Of a stretch of DNA of 64,000 nucleotides, positions 10,635-19,769 are shown in pieces (the stretch's first letter is position 1; each line of letters opens with the position of its first letter). This stretch comes from Bradyrhizobium australiense (GTDB lineage Bacteria > Pseudomonadota > Alphaproteobacteria > Rhizobiales > Xanthobacteraceae). A program made the position numbers and the translations under genes. Below the pieces are notes generated by a model, which made no database searches, was not told the DNA's origin, and worked only from the letters and a program-made list of their open reading frames with translations. The DNA is taken from the NCBI RefSeq assembly GCF_013114825.1, contig NZ_JAAVLX010000005.1, positions 62,001 through 126,000 of the forward strand, in the 5' to 3' direction.

Positions 10635-11234
10635 ATGACTCAAAGTGTCGCCTTGCCGGGCAATCTCGATCTGTATCTTCACGTGCGCGTGCTGATCGCC
10701 CTGATCCTCGGGCTCAGCGTCACGCGTTTGGTCAGTGGCATCGCGGCGTTGGTCCAGCACCCCGGTCGCTACCCGATCTGGCCTGTACATCTTGGCTGGG
10801 TCGCCTGGGCGCTCCTGAACGTGGTCACGTTCTGGTGGTGGGAGTTTCGGCTGAGCCACATCCAGCAGTGGACGTATGGACTTTACTTCTTCGTCTGCGT
10901 GTACGCATCGATGTATTATTTCCTGAGCGTCCTGCTTTTCCCGCAGGATCTCGACGAATATAACGGTTACGAGGACTACTTTCTCTCCCGCCGCCGCTGG
11001 TTCTTTGGCTTTGCCGCGCTTACGGAATCGCTCGATGTGGTCGATACCTGGATAAAGGGCGAAGCGCATCTGCGATCGCTCGGACTGGAATATCTCATCG
11101 CCACTGGCGCATTCGTATTGCTGTCCGCGGCAGCCGCGAGAACGCGCAACCCGAAATTCCACATGCTGTTTGCGCTCAGCGCGGTGGTTTATGAGATAAG
11201 CTTTTCGATCCGCCATTTTGGTACGCTGGATTAG
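10635..11234 (+). CDS. Small multi-pass membrane protein of unknown function (199 aa)
   Basis: I do not recognise a named family. The chain has about five hydrophobic segments: LHVRVLIALILGLSVTRL, the stretch around WPVHLGWVAWALLNVVTF, the segment around LYFFVCVYASMYYFLSVLL, LEYLIATGAFVLLSAAAA and a short C-terminal one. A charged, acidic cytoplasmic or periplasmic loop (QDLDEYNGYEDYF) lies between the third and fourth. ATG 10635 was preferred over the in-frame TTG at 10626. It stands alone between long non-coding stretches. Its length and topology suit an uncharacterised inner-membrane protein. Confidence 0.7.
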   Translation: MTQSVALPGNLDLYLHVRVLIALILGLSVTRLVSGIAALVQHPGRYPIWPVHLGWVAWALLNVVTFWWWEFRLSHIQQWTYGLYFFVCVYASMYYFLSVLLFPQDLDEYNGYEDYFLSRRRWFFGFAALTESLDVVDTWIKGEAHLRSLGLEYLIATGAFVLLSAAAARTRNPKFHMLFALSAVVYEISFSIRHFGTLD

Positions 11235-11399
11235 TCAAGGGCGGGACGCCAATGGCTGGTCCCGTCCACCGCCACAGTCTCGAGCGGATTGACGCCCGGA
11301 TGATGCCGACATTCCCGCTGATTGCGGCCTGTGGCCTTGGCTGTCCGCCCGGCATAGATTAGCCAGGCAACGGAGCGGGTACGGCGCAGGAGGGTCAGC

Positions 11400-12782
11400 A
11401 TGGTCTATCGGCAGATCATTGGTGCCACCACCTATGCGTTCGACGGTTTGCGCGAACTGCTCGCCAAGGCGACGCCGCCGCGATCCGGCGACCGTCTTGC
11501 TGGCGTAGCGGCCGATAGCGCGGAACAGATGATCGCAGCGCGAATGGCGCTCGCCGACGTGCCGCTGAAGCATTTCCTCAACGAGGCTGTCATCCCCTAT
11601 GAGGATGATGAGGTCACCCGGCTGATCATCGACAGCCACGATGCCCCGGGTTTTGCGGCCATATCGTCGCTGACCGTCGGCGGCTTCCGCGACTGGCTGC
11701 TCTCCGATGCCGCAACAAGCGAGTCTTTGGCGAAGGTCTCGCGCGGCATCACTCCGGAAATGGCCGCCGGCGTCTCCAAGCTGATGCGCAACCAGGACCT
11801 GATCCTCGTTGCCAAGAAATGCTCCGTGACCTCGGCCTTTCGCAACACCATCGGCCTGAAGGGCCGGATGAGCGTGCGGCTGCAGCCCAACCATCCCTTC
11901 GATGATGCCAAGGGCATTACCGCTTCGATCCTCGACGGCATCCTCCTGGGATCGGGCGATGCCTGCATCGGCATCAATCCGGCCACCGACGATCCAGCCG
12001 TGATCGGCGAGTTGCTGCGGCTGCTCGACGGTATCATCTCGCGGCTGCAGATACCGACGCAGGGCTGCTTGCTCACGCATGTCACCACGACGCTTGGGTT
12101 GATCGGGCAGGGCGCGCCGGTCGATCTGGTATTCCAGTCGATCGCGGGAACGGAGGCTGCCAATCGCAGTTTTGGTGTGGATCTCGCGCTGCTGCGCGAG
12201 GCGCGTGAGGCGGGGCTGTCGCTTCGCCGCGGCACGGTCGGCAACAATTTGATGTATTTCGAGACGGGGCAGGGCTCGGCACTCTCGGCCAATGCCCATC
12301 ACAATGTCGACCAGCAGACATGCGAGGCGCGGGCTTACGCGGTGGCTCGTGCCTTCGACCCGCTGCTGGTCAACAGCGTCGTCGGTTTCATCGGTCCGGA
12401 ATATCTTTACGACGGCAAGGAAATCATCCGCGCAGGCCTTGAGGACCATTTCTGCGGCAAGGTGCTCGGCCTGCCGCTCGGGGTCGACGTCTGCTACACC
12501 AACCATGCCGAAGCCGACCAGGACGACATGGACAATCTGCTGACGCTACTGGCCGCCGCCGGCGTCACCTTCATTATGGGCGTGCCGGGCGCCGACGATG
12601 TCATGCTGAACTATCAGTCGACCTCGTTCCACGACGCGCTCTACGTCCGGGACCTCTTCGGGTTGAAGCGAGCGCCGGAGTTCGACGATTGGCTGGTCCG
12701 CTCAGGCCTCGCGGACGGCGACTTTCGACTTGCCGGCAACCCGGCCCTGCTGCCCGAATTTGCCTCGCGGCTGATAGCCTGA
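11400..12782 (+). CDS. eutB: Ethanolamine ammonia-lyase large subunit EutB
   Basis: The catalytic alpha subunit of adenosylcobalamin-dependent ethanolamine ammonia-lyase, which splits ethanolamine into acetaldehyde and ammonia. At 460 residues it has full family length and a TIM-barrel sequence. Landmarks are the IPYEDDEVTRLI segment, KLMRNQDLI, VRLQPNHP with the following DDAKG, and the active-site region YFETGQGSALSANAHHNVDQQT. ATG 11400 follows AGGAGGGTCAGC. No eutA reactivase, transporter or microcompartment shell gene is nearby, so this is the simple cytosolic form. The small subunit eutC lies 1.7 kb downstream, separated from eutB by hpnP, which is unusual because eutB and eutC are normally adjacent. 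Confidence 0.95.
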   Translation: MVYRQIIGATTYAFDGLRELLAKATPPRSGDRLAGVAADSAEQMIAARMALADVPLKHFLNEAVIPYEDDEVTRLIIDSHDAPGFAAISSLTVGGFRDWLLSDAATSESLAKVSRGITPEMAAGVSKLMRNQDLILVAKKCSVTSAFRNTIGLKGRMSVRLQPNHPFDDAKGITASILDGILLGSGDACIGINPATDDPAVIGELLRLLDGIISRLQIPTQGCLLTHVTTTLGLIGQGAPVDLVFQSIAGTEAANRSFGVDLALLREAREAGLSLRRGTVGNNLMYFETGQGSALSANAHHNVDQQTCEARAYAVARAFDPLLVNSVVGFIGPEYLYDGKEIIRAGLEDHFCGKVLGLPLGVDVCYTNHAEADQDDMDNLLTLLAAAGVTFIMGVPGADDVMLNYQSTSFHDALYVRDLFGLKRAPEFDDWLVRSGLADGDFRLAGNPALLPEFASRLIA

Positions 12783-12804
12783 GCCCCGGCCTGCAGATTT
12801 TCGT

Positions 12805-12830
12805 GCAACCAATTGAACCCGCTGCGAGTT
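12805..12830 (+). promoter_or_regulatory. Weak candidate EcfG (general stress sigma) promoter for hpnP
   Basis: GCAAC at 12805-12809 and AGTT at 12827-12830 are separated by 17 bases. The alphaproteobacterial EcfG consensus is about GGAAC, 16-17 bases, CGTT, so each element has one mismatch. hpnP of Rhodopseudomonas palustris is known to be under EcfG control, which is why I looked here. The spacing fits and the sequence is imperfect, so this is a candidate only. Confidence 0.3.
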
Positions 12831-12914
12831 AGGTCTGACTGTCACAATGTTGAAGAATTTCTGGCCCAGCTTTCAATGTCGTGCTTAAATTCATGTCAGC
12901 CTTGAGGAAATTTG

Positions 12915-14504
12915 ATGAGAGCTGAAGGCATCGGAACGGTACGGCGTATCCTGTGCGTCTTCCCGCGCTATACGTCTTCTTTCGGTACATTCGAGCACGC
13001 CTATTCCCTGACCGACGGCGTGCAGGCTTTCATGCCACCGCAAGGCCTGTTGCTGATCGCGGCCTACCTCCCGGCGAACTGGCCGGTCCGCTTCATCGAC
13101 GAGAACATTCGCCCCGCCTCGAAGGAAGATTTCGAATGGGCGGAGGTTGTGTTCGTCAGCGGCATGCACATCCAGCGCCAGCAGATGAACGACATCTGCC
13201 GCCGCGCTCATGCGTTCGATCTCGCAGTGGCGATCGGCGGACCGTCGGTGAGCGCCTGCCCGGATTACTATCCCTCGTTCGACTATCTCCATGTCGGCGA
13301 ACTCGGCGACGCCACCAATGAGCTGATCGAACGGCTGGCGCGCGACCCCTCGCGCCCCGCGCAGCAGGTGGTGCTGGCGACCAAAGATCGGCTGTCGATG
13401 ACCGAGTTTCCGATACCGGCCTACGAGCTGGCGGAAGTGAAAAAATATCTGCTCGGCAGCATCCAGTATTCAAGCGGTTGTCCCTATCAGTGCGAGTTCT
13501 GCGACATCCCAGGGCTCTATGGCCGCAACCCGCGTCTGAAGACGCCTGAACAGATTGTCGCCGAACTCGACAAGATGCGCGAATGCGGCATCACCGATAC
13601 GGTCTATTTCGTCGACGACAATTTCATCGGCAACCGCAAGGCCACGCTGGAATTGCTGCCGCATCTGATCGAATGGCAGAAGAGGACGGGCTATGTCGTG
13701 CGACTGGCCTGCGAGGCGACGCTGAACATCGCCAAGCGGCCCGAGATCCTCGAGAAAATGCGCGAGGCGATGTTCGTCACCGTGTTCTGCGGCATCGAGA
13801 CGCCCGATCCCGACGCGCTGAAGGCGATGCACAAAGACCACAACATGATGGTCCCGATCCTCGAAGGCATCCAAACCATCAATTCCTACGGCATGGAGGT
13901 CGTCTCCGGCATCATCATGGGTCTCGACACCGACAAGCCGGGTACGGCGGACGCACTGCTCAATTTCGTCGATGAATCGCGGATTCCACTGCTAACGATC
14001 AATTTGTTGCAGGCGCTGCCTAAGACGCCGCTGTGGGACCGGCTGGAGCGCGAAGGTCGGCTGGTCAATGACGACGACAGCCGCGACTCCAACGTCGAAT
14101 TCCTGATGCCCTACGACCAGGTTATTAGTTCCTGGAAGCGATGCATGGAGATCGCCTATCAGCCCGAGAAGCTCTACGCGCGCTACCAGTATCAATGCGA
14201 CTACACCTACGCCAACCGGATCAAGGTGCCGGTCGCGCCTGAAATGAAGACTTGGCCCAACATCAGGCGCGCGCTGATCATGCTGCGCAACATCTTCTGG
14301 CAGGTCGGCGTGCTCAGCGATTACAGGCGCGTGTTCTGGAAGTTCGCGATCGGGCGGCTCAGGCGCGGCGATCTCGAAGGTCTGATCGGTTCGGCCACGA
14401 TCGCGCATCATCTGATCAAGTTCGCGCGTGCGGCGTCCGAGGGCCAGCAGAACGCATCGAACTATTCGATCCGGTTGCGCGAGGCCTCAGTGCCTGCCGA
14501 GTAA
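12915..14504 (+). CDS. hpnP: Hopanoid C-2 methylase HpnP (B12-binding radical SAM)
   Basis: HpnP adds a methyl group at C-2 of the hopanoid A ring, giving 2-methylhopanoids. The N-terminal part is a B12-binding Rossmann-like domain (RRILCVFPRYTSSFGTFEHA). The radical SAM core carries the cluster motif Cys189-x3-Cys193-x2-Cys196 (GCPYQCEFCDIPGLYGR), and CGIETP follows later in the barrel. The 529-residue length and the opening with FMPPQGLLLIAAYLP fit HpnP. HpnR, the C-3 methylase, is the main alternative and is less expected in this lineage. I chose ATG 12915 over the adjacent TTG because GAGGAA stands 5 bp upstream. It lies between eutB and eutC, with only 6 bp before eutC, and about 6 kb upstream of hpnC. 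Confidence 0.88.
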   Translation: MRAEGIGTVRRILCVFPRYTSSFGTFEHAYSLTDGVQAFMPPQGLLLIAAYLPANWPVRFIDENIRPASKEDFEWAEVVFVSGMHIQRQQMNDICRRAHAFDLAVAIGGPSVSACPDYYPSFDYLHVGELGDATNELIERLARDPSRPAQQVVLATKDRLSMTEFPIPAYELAEVKKYLLGSIQYSSGCPYQCEFCDIPGLYGRNPRLKTPEQIVAELDKMRECGITDTVYFVDDNFIGNRKATLELLPHLIEWQKRTGYVVRLACEATLNIAKRPEILEKMREAMFVTVFCGIETPDPDALKAMHKDHNMMVPILEGIQTINSYGMEVVSGIIMGLDTDKPGTADALLNFVDESRIPLLTINLLQALPKTPLWDRLEREGRLVNDDDSRDSNVEFLMPYDQVISSWKRCMEIAYQPEKLYARYQYQCDYTYANRIKVPVAPEMKTWPNIRRALIMLRNIFWQVGVLSDYRRVFWKFAIGRLRRGDLEGLIGSATIAHHLIKFARAASEGQQNASNYSIRLREASVPAE

Positions 14505-14510
14505 AAGCCC

Positions 14511-15287
14511 ATGAAAGCGCCGGCGCCGCCGATCCGCTCGCTCGAAGCCCTGCGGGAGCTGACGCCGGCGCGCGTCGGGCTCGGCCGCTCCGGCGCGAGC
14601 ATGCCGACCGACGCGCTGCTTGCCTTCACCCTCGATCACGCACGCGCGCGCGATGCCGTGCATGCCGCATTCGATGTGGAGCATCTGGTTGCCGGATTGG
14701 CAGGGCTTGGCCTGGAGGTCAGCGAGGTCTGCAGTCAGGCACGCAACCGGGGTGACTATCTGCGCCGTCCCGATCTCGGACGCATGCTCGATCCGGATTC
14801 GCGGCGCACACTCGAGAAGCGAAGCAGCGGTGCGAACGCGATTGTGATCATAGTAGGTGACGGGCTGTCGCCGGCGGCCGTCAATGTCCACGCGGTCGAA
14901 CTGGTTCGCCATCTTGCTCCGCGCCTGACGGCGGGTGGGATTCTGTGCGGCCATGTCGTGGTCGCTTCCGGCGCGCGCGTGGCGCTGGGCGACGAGATCG
15001 GTGCCGTGCTCGGCGCACGGATGGTGGTGATGCTGATCGGCGAGCGGCCCGGCCTGTCGGCCCCCGACAGCCTCGGCGCCTATCTGACGTTTGCGCCGCG
15101 CATCGGCCTCACCGACGAGAAGCGCAATTGCGTGTCCAACATCCATGGCGCAGGCCTGAGCTACGATGAAGCCGCCTTCAAGATCGCGTGGCTGGTGCGT
15201 AAAGGCATCGCGCGCCAAGTCACGGGCGTGGCGCTGAAGGACGAAAGCGGAACCGCGCTGATCGTCGCCAGACCACCGATCGATTGA
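14511..15287 (+). CDS. eutC: Ethanolamine ammonia-lyase small subunit EutC
   Basis: The beta subunit that completes the ethanolamine ammonia-lyase active site and helps bind adenosylcobalamin. Family landmarks are [11 protein letters not shown], the segment [29 protein letters not shown] with AAVNVHA, and the C-terminal [14 protein letters not shown]. The 258-residue length is normal. It begins 6 bp after hpnP stops, with no room for its own promoter, so it is probably translated from the hpnP transcript. EutB and EutC must assemble in fixed proportion, so this arrangement ties lyase assembly to whatever drives hpnP. Confidence 0.94.
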   Translation: MKAPAPPIRSLEALRELTPARVGLGRSGASMPTDALLAFTLDHARARDAVHAAFDVEHLVAGLAGLGLEVSEVCSQARNRGDYLRRPDLGRMLDPDSRRTLEKRSSGANAIVIIVGDGLSPAAVNVHAVELVRHLAPRLTAGGILCGHVVVASGARVALGDEIGAVLGARMVVMLIGERPGLSAPDSLGAYLTFAPRIGLTDEKRNCVSNIHGAGLSYDEAAFKIAWLVRKGIARQVTGVALKDESGTALIVARPPID

Positions 15288-15686
15288 GTCCGAAAACCGT
15301 TCGACATCCGGCTGCTTCGCCGTTGTGAGCCAACTCGCGCCTGGCAATGTGAGCCGCTTCCCCAAAAATTGACCGGTGAGGTTGCGGCGCTCCGCTGCAG
15401 CATGCGTTGGGTTTGTCAGCCTGAACGCGCCAAAAGCAGTCCAAAGTGGCGCTGGCAGGTGTGGCAAATCAGAGACTTAACGCGCATTTTCGACATTTGC
15501 GTGCCGATTTGCCCTGCCGCGCGCGCTTGCCGGATCAGGTTCGGGCCTGTAAAACGGCGCCGATTAATTTACCGCGTGATTTCAAAGGCTAGCGCCGATC
15601 GGATAGGGCCCTCGAAGCCGCAATCGCGCCACCAAACTGCATAAAACCAAGCTGCACAACAGGCCGACGTGAGAACTGGACAGGGT
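15288..15686. other. Intergenic stretch, no feature recognised
   Basis: About 400 bases between eutC and the RND-transporter gene. It becomes AT-richer toward 15560 (TTAATTTACC), a plausible promoter zone for the downstream operon. I see no convincing ORF, RNA gene or strong hairpin. Confidence 0.45.
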
Positions 15687-18077
15687 ATGCTCGACAAGAA
15701 CTCCGAAAGTCACGTCCACGTCCAAGCCATCGAGGAACCGCCGCCGGGCAAAAGCATCGCCTTCGGGCTCGAGCGCATGGGCCTGATCGCGGTCAAGGCG
15801 CCGATCCTGTCCATGATCATCCTCGCCGCGCTGATCGTGGCGGCGTTGTTCGGCATCGAGCGGATCAAGATCGACGACTCGCTGAGCCAGTTGTTCCGCT
15901 CCGATTCCAAGGACTACAAGCAATACGAGGCCGTGACCAAGCGCTTCCCGGCCACCGAATTCGACGTCCTCGTCGTGGTCGAGGGCAAGACGCTGCTGGC
16001 CCGCGAGAACCTCGAAAAAATCCGCGACATGGTCACCGACCTGCAACTGGTCGAGGGCGTGCGGGGCCTGGTCTCGCTGTTTTCGGCGCGTCAGGCGCCG
16101 GAGCCCGGCAAGCTGCCGGCCGCGCTATTCCCGCCCGAACTGCCGCAAGGCGCCGCGTACGACAAGTTCGCCGAGACCGTCAAATCCAACGAGATCATTC
16201 GCGGCAAGCTGTTGTCGGAGGATGGCACGCTGGCGCTGATTGTCCTGTCGCTGGAGCCGAAGGTCGTTTCCTCCAACGATCTCGGCAAGGTGGTCGGCGA
16301 GATCAGGAAGATCATGGCCGAGGATCTCGCCGGCAGCGGGCTCAACGCGCAGCTTTCCGGCGTTCCCGTCATGCAGCTCGAGATCCGCAACGCGGTCAAG
16401 CGAGACGGGTTGACCTACAACATTCTCGGCATTCTGGCCGGCTGCATCATCGCAATCATCTTCTTCCGCAAGATATCGTTCATGGTGGTCGCGGCCTTTC
16501 CGCCGATCATCGCAATCCTGCTCGCGCTCGGCGGCCTCGGCTGGGCCAATTTCAATCTCAACATGTTCCTGAACGTGATGACGCCGCTCATCATGGTGAT
16601 CAGCTTCTCGGACTCGATGCAGTTGACCTTCGCGGCGCGCGACCGCCTGATCGCGGGCCAGGACAAGATTACCGCCTTCACCAACGCGGTGCTGGTGGTC
16701 GGCCCGGCTTGCGTGCTCACTCACGGAACCGCCGGCATATCTTTCATTGCACTGCAATTCTCCGATTCCGAACTGATCCGCAAATTCGGCGAGGCTGGTC
16801 TTGCCGCCACCATTATCGCGCTGGTGGCCGTGCTGTCGCTGGTGCCCGTATTCGGGGTGCTGTTCGTCCGCAACGAGAAGGTTTTTGCCGTCAAGTTCCA
16901 GAGCGCCGACGCCGGCGTGCAGGCGCTGCGCAACTTCTGCTACTGGATTGCGGTGCGGATGGTTGGCCGTCCGGGGCTGTTCAGCCTGCTTGCGGTGCTC
17001 CTCGTCGCTGGCCTCGGCTACATCTATGCCACGCTGGAGCCGCGCTACCGGCTCGCCGACCAGGTGCCGGACAAGCGGCAGGCGGTGGCGGCGTCGAGCC
17101 GGCTCGACGCCAAGCTCACCGGCGCCAATCCGATCGACGTGCTGATCGAATTCCCCAAGGGCGCCTCGCTCTACGCGCCGGAAACCTTGAAGACGATCGC
17201 CGATGTTCATTCCATGGTCGAGAAATCGGCCGGCGTCGGCAACGTCTGGTCGCTGGAAACGCTGCGTCGCTGGCTGGCGGAGAAGGCAGGCAGCACCGAT
17301 GTCGCGACGCTGAAGGAATATGTCAGCGTTATTCCCGAGCATCTGGTCCGCCGCTTCATTTCGGCCGATCAGGATGCGGTGGTGGTCTCGGGGCGCGTTC
17401 CCGATCTCGACTCGAGCGAAATCCTTCCCGTGATCGACAAGCTCGACAAGGCGCTCGACAAGGTACGCGCCGAGCATCCCGGCTATGAGATCGCGGTGAC
17501 TGGCCTGTCGGCGATTGCCGCCCGCAACAGCGCTAACATGATCGAGAAGCTGAACCGCGGCCTCACGGTGGAATTCCTGCTGGTTGCGATCTTCATCGGC
17601 CTCGCATTCCGCTCGGTCGTGGTGATGTTCTCCTGCATCCTACCCGGCATTTTCCCGGTGGTAGCATCGGGCACGGTGTTGTGGATATTGGGCGAGGGGC
17701 TGCAATTCGCCAGCGTGGTGGCGCTGACGGTGTCGTTCGGCCTGGGCCTCAGCGCCACGATCCACTTCCTCAACCGTCTGCGGCTGGAGAGTAAGCCGGG
17801 CGTCAGTTCGGGACTGGCGGTCGAGCGCGCTACCGTGCTGGTCGGTCCGGCGCTGATCCTGACCACGGTGGTGCTGGCCTGCGGCCTCGTCGTCACCGTG
17901 TTCTCCGACCTGCCGTCGCTGCGGCTGTTCGGCTGGCTCAGCGCGTTCTCGATGATCGCAGCGCTGGTGGCTGACCTCTTCATCCTGCGGCCAACTTCGA
18001 TGTTCCTGATCAACCTGTCGGAAAAGATTCGCGGCGTCAGTCACACCCAGCCAGCGAAGAACAAGGTCGCCGAATAA
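15687..18077 (+). CDS. RND/MMPL-family transporter, HpnN-like (796 aa)
   Basis: An inner-membrane exporter of the MMPL/sterol-sensing-domain branch of the RND superfamily. It has a helix near residue 35-55, a large periplasmic loop, a five-helix block (about 245-400) with an acidic residue in MVISFSDSMQL, a second periplasmic loop, and a final five-helix block from about 625 to 775. This two-fold repeat matches HpnN, the hopanoid carrier, which is encoded 11 kb downstream, but this protein is shorter and clearly diverged. No membrane-fusion or outer-membrane partner gene is adjacent. ATG 15687 was chosen; an upstream in-frame GTG (15669) would add six residues. It precedes an unknown gene by 59 bp. 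Lipid or hopanoid export is inference from family and location. Confidence 0.85.
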   Translation: MLDKNSESHVHVQAIEEPPPGKSIAFGLERMGLIAVKAPILSMIILAALIVAALFGIERIKIDDSLSQLFRSDSKDYKQYEAVTKRFPATEFDVLVVVEGKTLLARENLEKIRDMVTDLQLVEGVRGLVSLFSARQAPEPGKLPAALFPPELPQGAAYDKFAETVKSNEIIRGKLLSEDGTLALIVLSLEPKVVSSNDLGKVVGEIRKIMAEDLAGSGLNAQLSGVPVMQLEIRNAVKRDGLTYNILGILAGCIIAIIFFRKISFMVVAAFPPIIAILLALGGLGWANFNLNMFLNVMTPLIMVISFSDSMQLTFAARDRLIAGQDKITAFTNAVLVVGPACVLTHGTAGISFIALQFSDSELIRKFGEAGLAATIIALVAVLSLVPVFGVLFVRNEKVFAVKFQSADAGVQALRNFCYWIAVRMVGRPGLFSLLAVLLVAGLGYIYATLEPRYRLADQVPDKRQAVAASSRLDAKLTGANPIDVLIEFPKGASLYAPETLKTIADVHSMVEKSAGVGNVWSLETLRRWLAEKAGSTDVATLKEYVSVIPEHLVRRFISADQDAVVVSGRVPDLDSSEILPVIDKLDKALDKVRAEHPGYEIAVTGLSAIAARNSANMIEKLNRGLTVEFLLVAIFIGLAFRSVVVMFSCILPGIFPVVASGTVLWILGEGLQFASVVALTVSFGLGLSATIHFLNRLRLESKPGVSSGLAVERATVLVGPALILTTVVLACGLVVTVFSDLPSLRLFGWLSAFSMIAALVADLFILRPTSMFLINLSEKIRGVSHTQPAKNKVAE

Positions 18078-18136
18078 CGAACGCTGCTGAATAGCAGGGT
18101 TTGCCGGCCAACGGCAGCCGCAGAGGAGGCTGAGGA

Positions 18137-19195
18137 ATGACGTCTGCAGGATTAGCCGCTCGCCCTGCGGCCGACGCTGCCGCCTACCGCGCGGTCGAAC
18201 ACATCTATCATTCCTATCTCACCGGGCTGATCCTGATGCTGGCATCGCGGGCCGGCGCGCCACGCGCCGCCAAGGTGGTGTTTCGTACCTTTCGGCGCCA
18301 GCAGCTGGCGCGCTTTCTTCCCGGATTGAAGAAGCTCGGCCTCGACCAGCTCCCTCATGCGGTCGCCTGCGCGCAATATCACTATCTGTCGAACCAGGTC
18401 GGCGGCGTGAAGGTCGAGTATGTCTACGAGAACGACCGCAAGGCCTGGGTGCGCTACCCGCCGCCGCGCTGGATCTGGTCCGGCACGGCCATTTGCGGAA
18501 TCCCCTCGGAAGTGTCGCGGGCGATGCTGCGCGGATGGCACGCCAATAACGGCGCCGTGCTCGGCAACCCCAAGCTCGGCTTCGTCTGCACCGGGCAGAC
18601 CGTCGATGGTCAGCCCGGGCTGGAGGGTTACTACAAGGAGTGGGATCACGATCTCGCGCCCGAGGAGCGGCTGCAGTTTTCGCCCGGCGAGCGCTGTCCA
18701 CCGTTCCGCGCCGATCTCGCGCCGCGCCTGCCGGAGAACACATGGCCGGAGGAACGGCTGCAGAAAGTGCTGCGCAACTATGCGATGGAGTACGTCACCT
18801 CGATCGTGCCGGAGACGATTGCCGTGCTCGGTCCGGAAGAGGGCGGCCATCTCGCCGCCGCCGCGGCGCGGCTTGTCGGGATGCACACCTTCGATGATGT
18901 CGCCGCGATGCTGGGCGGGGTCGAAGCGGGAGCGGTGGGGTTCGCCAAGGCCTTCGCCCGGCTTGCGCGGGGGCAAGATGACGATGCGGAATTACGGATC
19001 GAAGGTTCGGGCGCAACCGTGCGCCAGACCTCGTGGCGGCTGATGGCGGAGCGCGAAGCGCTGTCGCCTGCGGTATTCGACGCCTGGAACGAATTGTGGG
19101 TGGGGGCCGCGCTTGCGCATGACCGCTTCATACGGGTCGATCTGACGGAACGCCGCGACCGCGGCGATAGCCATTGGGGCTGGCAATTCCGCTGA
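18137..19195 (+). CDS. Unrecognised soluble protein in RND-transporter operon (352 aa)
   Basis: I do not recognise the family. The protein has no signal peptide or clear membrane segment. Visible features are an early helical part (YRAVEHIYHSYLTGLILMLA) and two aromatic motifs, YPPPRWIWSGTAICGI and LEGYYKEWDHDLAP. A cysteine follows in GERCPPF, a helix in LRNYAMEYVTSIVPET, and the C-terminus has tryptophan-rich TSWRLM and DSHWGWQFR. The stretch from about residue 90 to 220 has the look of an enzyme-like or ligand-binding core. ATG 18137 is preceded by GAGGAGGCTGAGG. It lies 59 bp behind the RND gene and ends at a strong terminator, so the two form a unit. A role in handling the transporter's substrate is guesswork. 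Confidence 0.75.
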   Translation: MTSAGLAARPAADAAAYRAVEHIYHSYLTGLILMLASRAGAPRAAKVVFRTFRRQQLARFLPGLKKLGLDQLPHAVACAQYHYLSNQVGGVKVEYVYENDRKAWVRYPPPRWIWSGTAICGIPSEVSRAMLRGWHANNGAVLGNPKLGFVCTGQTVDGQPGLEGYYKEWDHDLAPEERLQFSPGERCPPFRADLAPRLPENTWPEERLQKVLRNYAMEYVTSIVPETIAVLGPEEGGHLAAAAARLVGMHTFDDVAAMLGGVEAGAVGFAKAFARLARGQDDDAELRIEGSGATVRQTSWRLMAEREALSPAVFDAWNELWVGAALAHDRFIRVDLTERRDRGDSHWGWQFR

Positions 19196-19209
19196 GCTGC
19201 CGAAAATGA

Positions 19210-19240
19210 AAATGGCGGCACCGGGGGAGGGCCGCCATTT
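19210..19240. terminator. Bidirectional stem-loop terminator
   Basis: A perfect 10-bp stem, AAATGGCGGC at 19210-19219 and GCCGCCATTT at 19231-19240, encloses an 11-base loop. It sits between the convergent 352-residue-protein gene and the secreted-protein gene. The A/T ends of the stem can give a U-tract-like end on either strand. Confidence 0.75.
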
Positions 19241-19265
19241 GGCATTACTGGCGTGATGAGCCGTA

Positions 19266-19769
19266 TCAGGTCTTCGTCATCGTGATCTTGACGCCGCGGA
19301 TCTCGCCCTTGGAGTCGATCTGCACGATCTGCTTGTTGCCGGTGGTGCGCAAATTCAGGTTGGCTGCAAATCCCGACGCCTCGACGAACACGTCGATCTG
19401 GCCGCCGCCGGCGGTGCCCTGTAGATTGCCGAAGATATTCCGGCTCTTTTCGCTCCAGTTGCCGGAGATGCGGTCACCCTGGCTGGTGACGTCGCTCGAC
19501 AGGTCGAACTTGTAGCTGTCGCTGGCGCAGTGCAGGTTTTGTTTCAGGCCGAGGCCGTTGGCATTGACCTTGTAGTCGGCCTTGCAGCGGATGTTCTCGG
19601 TGGTGCCGTTGGACAGCGCGACGGTGCCGGTGCCGCTCCAGTTTCCATCAAAGCCGGCAAACGGACCGCCGACCTGGGCATGGCCTGCGGTGACCGACAA
19701 CATGAGCGCGGCGCCGATCCCGGCCGCTGCGAGAGCCTGACCGAACAAGCTGGAACCAAACAGTTTCAT
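19266..19769 (-). CDS. Small secreted protein of unknown function (167 aa)
   Basis: The N-terminus is a clear signal peptide: MKLFGSSLFGQ, then a hydrophobic run ending LMLSVTAGHA, with a cleavage site before QVGGPFAGFDG. The mature part begins FAGFDGNWSGTGTV and continues as alternating polar/beta-type sequence with two cysteines (NIRCKAD and LHCASD) that could form a disulfide in the periplasm. GDRISGNWSEKSRN resembles the beta-strand repeat of small lipocalin-like or DUF-type secreted proteins. ATG 19769 was chosen because GGGAAAA precedes it at suitable spacing; upstream codons at 19784 or 19859 would put charged residues before the signal. It is a single gene, convergent with the RND operon. 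Confidence 0.75.
   Translation of the reverse strand: MKLFGSSLFGQALAAAGIGAALMLSVTAGHAQVGGPFAGFDGNWSGTGTVALSNGTTENIRCKADYKVNANGLGLKQNLHCASDSYKFDLSSDVTSQGDRISGNWSEKSRNIFGNLQGTAGGGQIDVFVEASGFAANLNLRTTGNKQIVQIDSKGEIRGVKITMTKT

Noticed and set aside
11235..12506. 423-residue open frame on minus across eutB
   Set aside because: It is a GC-rich shadow of eutB with low-complexity Arg/Gly/Ala-rich translation and no family resemblance.
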